Source of the DNA: CAXBNV01 sp963977185 | GTDB taxonomy: Bacteria; Pseudomonadota; Gammaproteobacteria; JAGOUU01 | DNA: 52,930 nt | Reading direction: 5' to 3' | NCBI GenBank assembly: GCA_963977185.1 | Contig: CAXBNV010000011.1 | Span: forward strand, 1-52,930 | Part shown: one piece after another, positions 8,574-16,837 of the stretch | Position numbering within the stretch: position 1 is the stretch's first letter | Layout: each line of letters begins with the position of its first letter | Program-made: the position numbers and the translations under genes | Notes under the pieces: model-generated | Databases searched by the model: none | Told to the model about the DNA's origin: nothing | The model's input: only the letters and a program-made list of their open reading frames with translations

Positions 8574-8894
8574 AATAAAAGCCCTTCTAAAAAGTAGTTA
8601 GTATGATTTATAAGTATTTAAATGTTCCGTTATTTAGGTGCATAGAGTAATAAAAGAAGTACGTACAAAATCTTACGATATGCACTTAAATGTAATGCTT
8701 TAATCTTTAAATAAACATTGTAAAGACTCTCATAAAAATAGTTAGACGAAAGAATATTGATGAGGTAATGAGAGCTCAGTTCAGAGTAATAATTAATTTA
8801 AAAGAGGGATATAATTCTTGTATATTTTAATTTAAAATAAATATTATAAAATAATAGTGAAAATTTAAATTATAATCAGATATAAAGGAATTAT
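8574..8894. other. 321-bp intergenic gap without a convincing gene
   Basis: Between the lipoprotein and the methyltransferase no ORF has credible coding features. The gap contains an imperfect 60-base palindrome (8632-8691) and a 20-codon ATG-to-TAA frame at 8768-8830 that I do not consider a gene. AAAGGAATTAT just before 8895 is the ribosome binding site of the next gene. Confidence 0.6.
8632..8691. repeat. Imperfect 60-base inverted repeat
   Basis: ATTTAGGTGCATA (8632-8644) pairs with TATGCACTTAAAT (8679-8691), all Watson-Crick except one G-U. The interior is partly complementary through GTAA/TTAC and closes on the self-complementary GTACGTAC at 8659-8666. It could be a structured RNA, a regulatory site or a remnant small mobile repeat. 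No second copy was noticed in the window. Confidence 0.5.
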
Positions 8895-9554
8895 ATGAAA
8901 CAGTCAAACACAGATTCATCTCACCAAATAGTAAGCAAGACAATAAATAAATATAGCGAATTAAAGACTACTAATCCAAGTAATTTATTAAATAATCTAG
9001 AATTAACAACTAAATTAACAATGAATAATTCTCAAATGCTTTGCGGCAAACTTGAAGGTAGATTGTTAAAAATGTTAGCTAATTTAGTAAATGCTAAATA
9101 TATTTTAGAAATAGGTATGTACACTGGATATTCTGCATTAAGTATGGCAGAAAGTTTACCTTCGGAAGGTAAATTAATAACTTGTGATATAGATAAAAAA
9201 ATTAAAAGATTTGCTGAAAAATATTTTAAACAAAGTCCTCATGGGCATAAAATTGAAATTAAAATAGGCAACGCTTTAGATACTATAAAAAATCTAGATT
9301 ATAAATTTGACTTAGTTTTTATAGACGCTGATAAGCCAACTTATCCAGATTATTATGAATCTGTATTGCCAAAAGTGCGCAGCGGTGGTTTAATTGTTGC
9401 AGATAATACTTTATTGTCTGGTTCAGTATTAGAACCAAAGTCAAATAGATCACAAATAATGAATGATTTTAATACTAGTTTATCAAAAGATACTAGGGTA
9501 GAAGTTGTTTTTTTACCAATAAGAGATGGTATCTCTTTAATTAGAAAAAAATAA
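8895..9554 (+). CDS. SAM-dependent O-methyltransferase (CCoAOMT-like family)
   Basis: Class I methyltransferase of the family containing bacterial catechol-type and caffeoyl-CoA-type O-methyltransferases. In the 219-residue protein, motif I is EIGMYTGYS (72-80), the acidic residue ending strand 2 is D98, the metal and substrate loop is FIDADK (142-147), and ADN at 169-171 with the following loop supplies the other metal ligands. These residues indicate a divalent-metal-dependent enzyme. The substrate cannot be told from sequence. AAAGGAATTATATG gives a clear ribosome binding site. rmuC follows after 20 bases, suggesting one transcript but not a shared pathway. Confidence 0.88.
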   Translation: MKQSNTDSSHQIVSKTINKYSELKTTNPSNLLNNLELTTKLTMNNSQMLCGKLEGRLLKMLANLVNAKYILEIGMYTGYSALSMAESLPSEGKLITCDIDKKIKRFAEKYFKQSPHGHKIEIKIGNALDTIKNLDYKFDLVFIDADKPTYPDYYESVLPKVRSGGLIVADNTLLSGSVLEPKSNRSQIMNDFNTSLSKDTRVEVVFLPIRDGISLIRKK

Positions 9555-9574
9555 AATCAGGAAAATAATAAAAA

Positions 9575-10795
9575 ATGAATATTAGCTTGTTAGCTATTTT
9601 AAGCGCTGTAAATGTTTTTTTATTTATATTAAGTATTATTTTTATAATTTTGTATGTTTCTTTAAAGATTCATAATAGTAAATTAAAGGAAGAATTTCAT
9701 AATGCTTATACGGAAAATAGATTACTTAAAGATAATAAAGAATTTTTGTTAGATGTTTCTGATAAATATAAAGCACAGTTCGAAAATTTTGCTAATCAAG
9801 TAATGAGTAATAATACAGAAAAATTTGAAAAATACTCTGTTAAAAATATTGATAATATATTAAGTCCCTTGAAAGAAAATATAAAAGAATTTAAAGCTAA
9901 GATAGAAACTAGTTATTATAATGAGGCTAAAGAGCGTTCTGAATTAAAAACAGAATTAAAGGCAGAGTTAAATAGAATTATTAGAATTTCTGAGTCTATG
10001 AAATCTGAAACTCATAATCTGACTGAAGCTTTAAAGGGTAGTACAAAAGCTCAAGGAAATTGGGGAGAGATGGTTTTAGAGAAGCTTTTAGAGCTGTCTG
10101 GTTTAAGAGAAGGTTTTGAATATATATCTCAAGGTAAAGATTTAAAATTACAAGATGAGCAAGGAAAAAGGTTGCTTCCAGATGTAATAATTAATCTACC
10201 TGATAATAAGCATATAATTATTGATTCTAAAGTGTCGTTAGTCCATTATCAGCAATATTTAGCATCTGATAATAATGATTCAAAAAAACAAGAATATTTA
10301 AATTTATTTATTAAGTCTATTTATAATCATATAAATAATTTAAGTAGTAAAAAATATGAATTTGCAGATAAAATAATTTCTCCTGAGTTTGTAGTATTAT
10401 TTTTCCCAATTGAAGGTGCTTTTTCTTTTGCAATGCAGCAAGATCCAGAAATATTTAATAAAGCTTGGCGAGCTAATATAGTTATAGTAAGCCCAACTAC
10501 ATTGTTTGCTACGTTAAAGACAGTAGCAAGCGTATGGGCTCATGAAAAACGCAATAAAAATGCTTTAAAAATAGCCGAAGAAAGCGGTGCTTTATATGAT
10601 AAGTTTGTAAGTTTTTTGAAAGATTTAGAAGAAATAGGTGTAGGACTTAAAAAGTCTGATCAGGCTTATCATAATGCGATTAATAAGCTTCATATTGGGC
10701 GTGGAAACTTAGTATCTAAAGTTGAAAAAATTAAAAATCTTGGCGCTAAGACTAAGAAAAATATTTCTGATAAATTATTAAGCTCAGTAGATTAA
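9575..10795 (+). CDS. rmuC: DNA recombination protein RmuC
   Basis: RmuC-family protein, thought to limit rearrangements at inverted repeats, with a nuclease-like fold. The 406-residue product has an N-terminal membrane segment (about residues 5-28) and a long charged coiled coil to about residue 150. The conserved domain begins at STKAQGNWGEMVLEKLLE and includes LLPDVIINLP, HIIIDSKVSL and FFPIEGAF. Those acidic and lysine positions match the predicted PD-(D/E)xK-like core. It follows the methyltransferase closely and converges on psd, with a 12-bp hairpin between them. Confidence 0.93.
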   Translation: MNISLLAILSAVNVFLFILSIIFIILYVSLKIHNSKLKEEFHNAYTENRLLKDNKEFLLDVSDKYKAQFENFANQVMSNNTEKFEKYSVKNIDNILSPLKENIKEFKAKIETSYYNEAKERSELKTELKAELNRIIRISESMKSETHNLTEALKGSTKAQGNWGEMVLEKLLELSGLREGFEYISQGKDLKLQDEQGKRLLPDVIINLPDNKHIIIDSKVSLVHYQQYLASDNNDSKKQEYLNLFIKSIYNHINNLSSKKYEFADKIISPEFVVLFFPIEGAFSFAMQQDPEIFNKAWRANIVIVSPTTLFATLKTVASVWAHEKRNKNALKIAEESGALYDKFVSFLKDLEEIGVGLKKSDQAYHNAINKLHIGRGNLVSKVEKIKNLGAKTKKNISDKLLSSVD

Positions 10796-10801
10796 AAAGT
10801 G

Positions 10802-10830
10802 ATATTATTATTGGGCGGCAATAATAATAT
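10802..10830. terminator. Hairpin between convergent rmuC and psd
   Basis: ATATTATTATTG (10802-10813) pairs perfectly with CAATAATAATAT (10819-10830) around the loop GGCGG. It lies between two convergent genes, so a bidirectional transcription end point is likely. The stem is A+T-rich and the flanking T tracts are imperfect, so strength is uncertain. Confidence 0.5.
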
Positions 10831-10849
10831 TCTTAATGTTTTTCAAGGT

Positions 10850-11737
10850 TTAATTTACAGATGCAATTTTATTATATAATTTAATTTCAGAGTCATTGAT
10901 TAAATCCTCAAATTCAACCGCATCTTTACTAAATAACATAACAACCGTTGAGCCTAAATTAAACAAACCAAGTTCATCACCTTGGTTTAGATGTATAGGA
11001 TTATTTTGGTAAGAAAGACTAAAAAATTTATTTTTACTTTTATGAGGTGGGGTAATTGTGCCATGCCATGATGTTTCAATACCTCCTACAATCATAGCTC
11101 CAACCAAAATTATAGCTACATAACCTAGCTCTGTTTTGAAAATATTAACTACACGCTCATTGTTTTGAAAAATGTGATTAATCTTATTACCCCAACACTG
11201 AGGATTTACTGAGTATAGTTTACCGGGTATATAAATCATATTTTGTAGCTCGCCTGAGATAGGCATATGTACTCTATGATAATCTTTTGGTGATAAATAT
11301 AAATTTATAAATTGTCCGTCTTTAAAATAATCAGCTAAATCTAAAATAGTTTTATACTGAGATTTTGATTCTAGATTTAATTTTTTTATTAATTTAATAC
11401 CTAATAAAGTATTAAGATCATAGCTATAATTTTTAGCATTAATATTTGAATTAGATAAATTACCCACTTGCTGAATAAAACCATCTATTGGAGATAAGAT
11501 ATTTTTTTTATTTAAATTAAGTACTCTGGCGCTAGGGTCTAATTTTCTTGTAAAAAAGTCATTAAAGGTTTGAAATAACTCTGGTTTTTTTATTATAGCT
11601 TCGTTAAGATTAATTTTGTAATTTTTAATAAATAGCTTTATTAGTGTATTTTTTATGTAAAATTTGCTACAATTGCTAACTAAATTAGCTAGGTAGGCTA
11701 ATATTTTTTGCGGAAGGATATATTGTAATAGTTTCAT
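10850..11737 (-). CDS. psd: Phosphatidylserine decarboxylase proenzyme
   Basis: Converts phosphatidylserine to phosphatidylethanolamine at the inner membrane. The proenzyme cleaves itself at the LGST motif (residues 261-264) so that S263 becomes the pyruvoyl group. The 295-residue length matches the family. D85 in SPIDG and the histidines in DYHRVHMP (H154, H157) correspond to the residues that drive self-cleavage. The tryptophan/histidine-rich ETSWHGTITPP just before the cleavage domain is also typical. The ATG at 11737 is 47 bases from the divergent guaB start, so the two probably share a promoter region. Confidence 0.96.
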   Translation of the reverse strand: MKLLQYILPQKILAYLANLVSNCSKFYIKNTLIKLFIKNYKINLNEAIIKKPELFQTFNDFFTRKLDPSARVLNLNKKNILSPIDGFIQQVGNLSNSNINAKNYSYDLNTLLGIKLIKKLNLESKSQYKTILDLADYFKDGQFINLYLSPKDYHRVHMPISGELQNMIYIPGKLYSVNPQCWGNKINHIFQNNERVVNIFKTELGYVAIILVGAMIVGGIETSWHGTITPPHKSKNKFFSLSYQNNPIHLNQGDELGLFNLGSTVVMLFSKDAVEFEDLINDSEIKLYNKIASVN

Positions 11738-11783
11738 ATAATGGCTTTATCTAAAAAGCTTATTTTAAATTAATTTACATGGT

Positions 11784-12896
11784 ATGTATATGAAAATCAT
11801 AGAGCAAGGCTTAACTTTTGATGATGTGTTATTAGTTCCTAAATATTCTGATGTATTACCTAAAGAGGTTAATACTAGAGTCAACTTAACAAAAAAATTA
11901 AGTTTAGATATACCTCTTTTATCATCAGCAATGGATACTGTTACAGAAAGTGATATGGCAGAAGTTATGGCTAAACATGGCGGTTTAGGTATTATTCATA
12001 AAAGCATGGATATTAATCAGCAAGTTGCAGAAATAATTAAAATCAAAAATAAGGACAGTGAATTATTAGTTGGAGCAGCTGTTGGAACTAGTGATGATAC
12101 TGAAGATAGAGTTCATGCTTTAATTAAAGCCAAAGTAGACGTAATAGTTGTTGATACAGCTCATGGGCATTCAAAAAAAGTTATAGATGTAATTAAATGG
12201 ATTAAATCAAATTATCCAAAGATGCAAATTATAGGCGGTAATATTGCTACTTATGATGCAGCAAAAGATTTAATAAATGCAGGTGTTGATGCTGTAAAAG
12301 TAGGTATTGGTCCTGGCTCTATTTGTACAACTCGAATAGTTGCAGGAGTAGGCGTGCCTCAAATAACAGCTATTAAAAATGTAGCAAAAGCTTTAGAGGG
12401 TACTAATATTGGTTTAATTGCTGATGGTGGTATTAGACATTCAGGTGATATTGTAAAAGCATTAGCTGCAGGAGCTAGCTGTATTATGATGGGCAGCTTA
12501 TTTGCAGGAACATTAGAATCTCCAGGCGAAATAGAAATAGATAAAGTTACAGGTGCAAAATATAAAGCTTATCGTGGTATGGGCTCTATTGGAGCAATGG
12601 CAAATAAGCAAGGTTCAAAAGACAGATATTTTCAGCATGATACTAAAGATGCTGAAAAACTAGTACCTGAAGGCATCGAAGGCAGGCTTAATTTTAAAGG
12701 ATCTGTTTTACCAATTATCCATCAATTAGTAGGCGGCATTAGATCTGGTATGGGTTATATAGGCGCAAAAAATATCCAAGAAATTTATCAAAAAGCAGAA
12801 TTTGTGCAGTTAACTGCAGCCGGTATTTCAGAAAGTCATGTTCATAGCGTTACTATAGCCAAACAAGCACCTAATTATCAAGTTAATAAAAATTAG
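11784..12896 (+). CDS. guaB: IMP dehydrogenase lacking the CBS domains
   Basis: NAD+-dependent first committed step of GMP synthesis (IMP to XMP). The catalytic barrel is complete: FDDVLLVP at 12-19, GPGSICTTR with catalytic C181, DGGIRHSGD near 214-222, flap YRGMGS at 263-268, RYFQ at 281-284 and the VPEGIEG loop. The flap and RYFQ distinguish it from GMP reductase. At 370 residues it is about 115-120 shorter than usual. The chain passes directly from the helix ending KNKD (about residue 91) to ELLVGAAVG, exactly where the two CBS domains are normally inserted, so the regulatory module is missing. The start may be the ATG at 11784 or the ATG at 11790. guaA follows after 21 bases. Confidence 0.96.
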   Translation: MYMKIIEQGLTFDDVLLVPKYSDVLPKEVNTRVNLTKKLSLDIPLLSSAMDTVTESDMAEVMAKHGGLGIIHKSMDINQQVAEIIKIKNKDSELLVGAAVGTSDDTEDRVHALIKAKVDVIVVDTAHGHSKKVIDVIKWIKSNYPKMQIIGGNIATYDAAKDLINAGVDAVKVGIGPGSICTTRIVAGVGVPQITAIKNVAKALEGTNIGLIADGGIRHSGDIVKALAAGASCIMMGSLFAGTLESPGEIEIDKVTGAKYKAYRGMGSIGAMANKQGSKDRYFQHDTKDAEKLVPEGIEGRLNFKGSVLPIIHQLVGGIRSGMGYIGAKNIQEIYQKAEFVQLTAAGISESHVHSVTIAKQAPNYQVNKN

Positions 12897-12917
12897 TAGT
12901 AGAGGTAGTATTAAATA

Positions 12918-14477
12918 ATGAAACAAACTAACAGTATTTTAATTTTAGATTTTGGTTCACAAACAACTCAGCTTATTGCAAGGAGAGTAAGAGAGTTGGG
13001 GGTGTATTGTGAAATATTACCTTACTATGTTAAAGATGAGTTGATTACTAAATTAAACCCAATGGGTGTTATTTTATCAGGTGGACCAGAAACAGTAACA
13101 AAAGAAAATACTCCAAAAATTTCGGACATTATTTTTAAATTAAATTGTCCTATTTTAGGGATTTGCTATGGCATGCAGGCTTTAGCACATCAACTTGGTG
13201 GCAAAGTTATGGCATCTAACAAACGAGAATTTGGCGATGCTAAAGTAAACTTTAATAAAAAATATAATTCTAAATTATTTAAATATTTAGATCATTCTGA
13301 CAGTACTGATGTATGGATGAGTCATGGTGATAAAGTCTCAATGGCTCCAGAAGGATTTAATATTACAGCCAGTAGTGGTAATTGCGAAATTGCTTCGATG
13401 GAAAATGTTGAAAAAAATTATTATGGTCTGCAATTTCATCCTGAGGTGACTCATACTGTAGATGGTAGTAAATTATTATCTAATTTTTTATTTGAAATAT
13501 GTAATTGTGAGTCAAATTGGAACTCAGAAAATATTATTGCTGATTTATTACAGGATGTAAAAGACAAAGTAGGGAGTGATGATAAAGTTATATTAGGTCT
13601 TTCTGGTGGAGTTGATTCAGCAGTTGTGGCTGCTCTTTTACATGCAGCTATAGGTGATAGATTAGTTTGTGTTTTTGTTGATACTGGACTTTTAAGGTTA
13701 AATGAGCGAGAAGAAATAGAACAGGTATTTAAACAAAACAAAGGTATGAACTTAATAACAGTTGATGCTAAAGAGCAGTTTTTAAGCGCTCTTAAGGGCG
13801 TTACTGATCCAGAAGATAAAAGGAAAATTATTGGTAAAGAATTTATTAATGTTTTTGATGTTGAGTCTCAAAAAATTCCAGGAATTAAATTTTTAGCGCA
13901 AGGAACCATATATCCAGACGTGATAGAATCAGCAGCAGCTGATACAGGAGCCGCTCATGTAATTAAGTCTCATCATAATGTTGGTGGACTTCCTGATGTG
14001 ATGAAGTTAAAGCTAATAGAGCCTTTAAGAAGTTTATTTAAAGATGAAGTACGTAAAATAGGTTTAGCTTTAGGGTTACCTGAAAGCTTAATATTAAGAC
14101 ATCCTTTTCCAGGACCAGGACTTGCTGTTAGAGTTATTGGTGAAATTAAGGAAGAATATTTAGAGATATTAAGAAAAGCAGATGATATTTTTATTTCTGT
14201 TTTAAAAGAAGAAAATTTATATTTAACAGTGAGTCAAGCTTTTGCAGTGTTTTTGCCTGTGAAATCTGTTGCTGTTTTAGGTGATGCTAGAAGTTATGAA
14301 TATATAATTTGTTTACGTTCAGTTAATACTACTGATTTTATGAGTGCAAGTTGGTCTTATTTGCCATATGAAGTATTAGGCAAAATATCTAATAAAATTA
14401 TTAATGAAGTATCAGGTGTCTCTCGAGTAACTTATGATATTTCAAATAAACCTCCTGCTACTATTGAGTGGGAATAA
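12918..14477 (+). CDS. guaA: GMP synthase (glutamine-hydrolysing)
   Basis: Aminates XMP to GMP using glutamine and ATP. The 519-residue protein has the three expected parts. The class I glutamine amidotransferase carries C83 in GICYGMQ and H174/E176 in FHPEVTH. The ATP pyrophosphatase carries SGGVDS at 229-234. The C-terminal dimerisation and XMP-binding domain ends in the family signature PPATIEWE. It forms a pair with guaB, as in most gammaproteobacteria. The stop codon overlaps the possible GTG start of tadA. Confidence 0.98.
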   Translation: MKQTNSILILDFGSQTTQLIARRVRELGVYCEILPYYVKDELITKLNPMGVILSGGPETVTKENTPKISDIIFKLNCPILGICYGMQALAHQLGGKVMASNKREFGDAKVNFNKKYNSKLFKYLDHSDSTDVWMSHGDKVSMAPEGFNITASSGNCEIASMENVEKNYYGLQFHPEVTHTVDGSKLLSNFLFEICNCESNWNSENIIADLLQDVKDKVGSDDKVILGLSGGVDSAVVAALLHAAIGDRLVCVFVDTGLLRLNEREEIEQVFKQNKGMNLITVDAKEQFLSALKGVTDPEDKRKIIGKEFINVFDVESQKIPGIKFLAQGTIYPDVIESAAADTGAAHVIKSHHNVGGLPDVMKLKLIEPLRSLFKDEVRKIGLALGLPESLILRHPFPGPGLAVRVIGEIKEEYLEILRKADDIFISVLKEENLYLTVSQAFAVFLPVKSVAVLGDARSYEYIICLRSVNTTDFMSASWSYLPYEVLGKISNKIINEVSGVSRVTYDISNKPPATIEWE

Positions 14478-14971
14478 CTAATGTGAATGGACAGTTTAAC
14501 TCCCATGAGTTCTTTATGCAGCAAGCTTTGTCATGTGCTGACAAGGCTTGGGCTATAAATGAAGTTCCAGTTGGGGCGATTATTGTTGATAGTAAAGGTA
14601 AGGTTATATCTGAAGGATTTAATGAAAATATTAGTTTAAATGATCCTTGCTCGCATGCAGAAATTATTGCTTTAAAAAAAGCAGGGAAGTTATTAAATAA
14701 TTATAGATTAAATGGATGCATAATTTATGTGACTTTAGAGCCTTGTATGATGTGCTTAGGAGCTTTAATTCACGCAAGAATTGATACTGTTGTTTATGGC
14801 GCACGTGATATGAAAACTGGTTGCCTTGGCGGAGCTGTTAATTTAAATAACGATGAGTTTAATTGGAATCATAAATTAAAAATTATATCAGGTGTTTGTG
14901 AGCATGAAGCAAGCACCAAATTAAAAAAATTTTTTCAAAAATTAAGACTTGATAAATTAGAAAAAAGCTAA
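14468..14971 (+). CDS. tadA: tRNA-specific adenosine deaminase
   Basis: Deaminates A34 to inosine in the anticodon of tRNA-Arg(ACG). The zinc site is complete: HAEI (His ligand and catalytic Glu) and PCMMC (two Cys ligands), with the neighbouring NYRL and TLEPC sequences typical of TadA. The frame opens with GTG at 14468, overlapping the end of guaA. A second GTG at 14483 and an ATG at 14516 are alternatives. E. coli TadA aligns from SHE, so a start at 14468 or 14483 is favoured, giving about 162-167 residues. Translational coupling with guaA is likely. Confidence 0.94.
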   Translation: MGITNVNGQFNSHEFFMQQALSCADKAWAINEVPVGAIIVDSKGKVISEGFNENISLNDPCSHAEIIALKKAGKLLNNYRLNGCIIYVTLEPCMMCLGALIHARIDTVVYGARDMKTGCLGGAVNLNNDEFNWNHKLKIISGVCEHEASTKLKKFFQKLRLDKLEKS

Positions 14972-14996
14972 ATTTAATTTCATATTAAAACAATGC

Positions 14997-15024
14997 TTCA
15001 CAGTTTAGATATCTGTGCTATTAT
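14997..15024 (+). promoter_or_regulatory. Promoter for the M4 metallopeptidase gene
   Basis: TTCACA (14997-15002, five of six consensus bases), a 16-base spacer and TATTAT (15019-15024) preceded by TGC, an extended -10 feature. The gene starts about 50 bases downstream after TTTTAGGAATTT. Confidence 0.5.
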
Positions 15025-15075
15025 ATTAATTTATAGGCGGTATTATTTATTTTAGAATTTATTTTAGGAATTTAT

Positions 15076-16728
15076 ATGAAAAAAAAAATTAATACAAATT
15101 TATTATTTCTATTTTCAGGAGTTTTATTTTCAGCAAATAATTTATTTGCATCAAGTATTATTGACCTGCGTGATTTAAGTCATTCTAAAAATATTTCAGC
15201 AAAATCTTCAAATTTATCAATAGTATCTTTAGAGTCTCAAGATGTTAAGTTAGAAAAAATAACAGAGCTTAAAGATGCTAATAATAATACTCATATAAAA
15301 TATCAGCAAAAATATAAAGGCATCCCTGTTTTGGGGAAAAATATTTTTACTCATAAAAATAGTCAAAAGACGTCAAAACAAAAATATACAGGACAAATGA
15401 TTTCTGGAATTGAAAATGATGTTTTAGATGTAAATCCAAATTTTGATGCTAAAACTGCATTAGATATTGCAAAAAAAATAAATTTACAAGATAAATACGG
15501 TGCTAGTATACAATCTTTAAATAAAAACAACTTTATTTATGAAAATGAAAATACCTTATTAGTTATTTATAATAATACTACAAATCATAAAGCTAGCTTA
15601 GCTTATAAAGTAAGCTTTTTCATTGACAATAAACAAACAGCAGATCCATCAAGACCTTATTATATAATTGATGCTAAAACAAAAGAAGTTATCAAAAAAT
15701 GGGACGGGTTAACTTTTAATAAAATAGCAACAGGTCCTGGCGGTAATGATAAAATAGGTCGTTATGAATATGGTGTTGACTACCCAGAAATGGATGTAAG
15801 ACAAACAGCAAGGAACTATTGTTTTTTTACAAATGAAAAAGTAAAAACTATAGATTTAGAGCGTAAGTATTATGATATTAAAGATCATACTTTTAAATAT
15901 GAATGTACAAGACATGAAGGAGATGAAATTAATGGTGCAGCATCGCCGTTAAATGATGCTCATTATTTTGGAAACGTTATTTTTGATATGTATAAAGATT
16001 GGTATGATACTAGTCCATTAAATTTTAAATTAAAAATGCGAGTCCATTATGGAGAAAAGTATGAAAATGCTTTTTGGAATGGAAGTGCTATGACTTTCGG
16101 CGATGGAGATAGATACTTTTACCCTCTGGTTTCATTAGATGTTGCAGCACATGAGGTTAGTCATGGTTTTACTGAGCATAACTCAAACCTTGAGTATGTA
16201 GGCCAATCAGGTGGTATGAATGAATCATTTTCTGATATGGCTGGAAAAGCAGCAGAATATTATGCAAGAGGTAAAAATACATGGGGAATAGGAGAAGACA
16301 TAACAAAATTCTCTATGCCACTAAGATATATGGATAGTCCGGAATTAGATGGAAATTCTATAGGTGATGCTCGTGATTATGTTGATGGTTTAGATGTTCA
16401 TTATTCTAGTGGAGTATATAATAAAGTATTTGCTATGCTGTCAATGACTAAAGGTTGGGATACTAAAATGGCATTTGATGTTTTTGTACATGCTAATAGA
16501 TATTACTGGCATCCAACTACTGATTATATAAGTGGAGCAATAGATACTATTAATAGCTCAGAAGATTTAGACTATGATGTGCAAGATGTAGTAGATGTTT
16601 TTGCAAAAGTAGGCATAGGATGCTCTGTTGATACATGTAGTATCATAGAAAGAAGTTCAGATGATCAAAGCTCAGAGTTAGATGATGATGATATTGATTT
16701 AGATGATGATGAAAGTTCATTTAAATAA
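15076..16728 (+). CDS. Secreted M4-family (thermolysin-like) zinc metallopeptidase
   Basis: Preproprotein of 550 residues. A signal peptide covers residues 1 to about 25 (cleavage near LFA-SS). A propeptide with FTP/PepSY-like features follows to about residue 215. The catalytic domain has HEVSH at 359-363, the third zinc ligand E383 in GGMNESFSD, and the catalytic histidine H442 in VHYSSGVYN. These are the full thermolysin set, so the enzyme should be active. Relatives include Legionella ProA and the Vibrio and Aeromonas proteases, usually exported by type II secretion. The tail (about 529-549) is a run of Asp, Glu and Ser, which is unusual and might bind calcium or influence export. It stands alone with its own promoter. 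Confidence 0.94.
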   Translation: MKKKINTNLLFLFSGVLFSANNLFASSIIDLRDLSHSKNISAKSSNLSIVSLESQDVKLEKITELKDANNNTHIKYQQKYKGIPVLGKNIFTHKNSQKTSKQKYTGQMISGIENDVLDVNPNFDAKTALDIAKKINLQDKYGASIQSLNKNNFIYENENTLLVIYNNTTNHKASLAYKVSFFIDNKQTADPSRPYYIIDAKTKEVIKKWDGLTFNKIATGPGGNDKIGRYEYGVDYPEMDVRQTARNYCFFTNEKVKTIDLERKYYDIKDHTFKYECTRHEGDEINGAASPLNDAHYFGNVIFDMYKDWYDTSPLNFKLKMRVHYGEKYENAFWNGSAMTFGDGDRYFYPLVSLDVAAHEVSHGFTEHNSNLEYVGQSGGMNESFSDMAGKAAEYYARGKNTWGIGEDITKFSMPLRYMDSPELDGNSIGDARDYVDGLDVHYSSGVYNKVFAMLSMTKGWDTKMAFDVFVHANRYYWHPTTDYISGAIDTINSSEDLDYDVQDVVDVFAKVGIGCSVDTCSIIERSSDDQSSELDDDDIDLDDDESSFK

Positions 16729-16782
16729 TATGGATATATTATATATGCGTTCAGCGATAGTAAGAAGCTAAAATAAATTTTT

Positions 16783-16813
16783 GTTGCTGTAATTTGTTAA
16801 TAATTATGGCAAC
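16783..16813. terminator. Hairpin between the convergent M4 peptidase and lnt genes
   Basis: GTTGCTGTAATT (16783-16794) pairs along its whole length with AATTATGGCAAC (16802-16813), two pairs being G-U. Position between convergent genes suggests a shared transcription end. No strong T tract follows on either strand. Confidence 0.4.
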
Positions 16814-16837
16814 TTATGAGTTTGGTATAGGTTTGTT

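Noticed and set aside
8768..8830. 20-codon ATG-to-TAA frame in the 321-bp gap
   Set aside because: Too short, with no properly spaced ribosome binding site and no recognisable product; chance frames of this size are expected.
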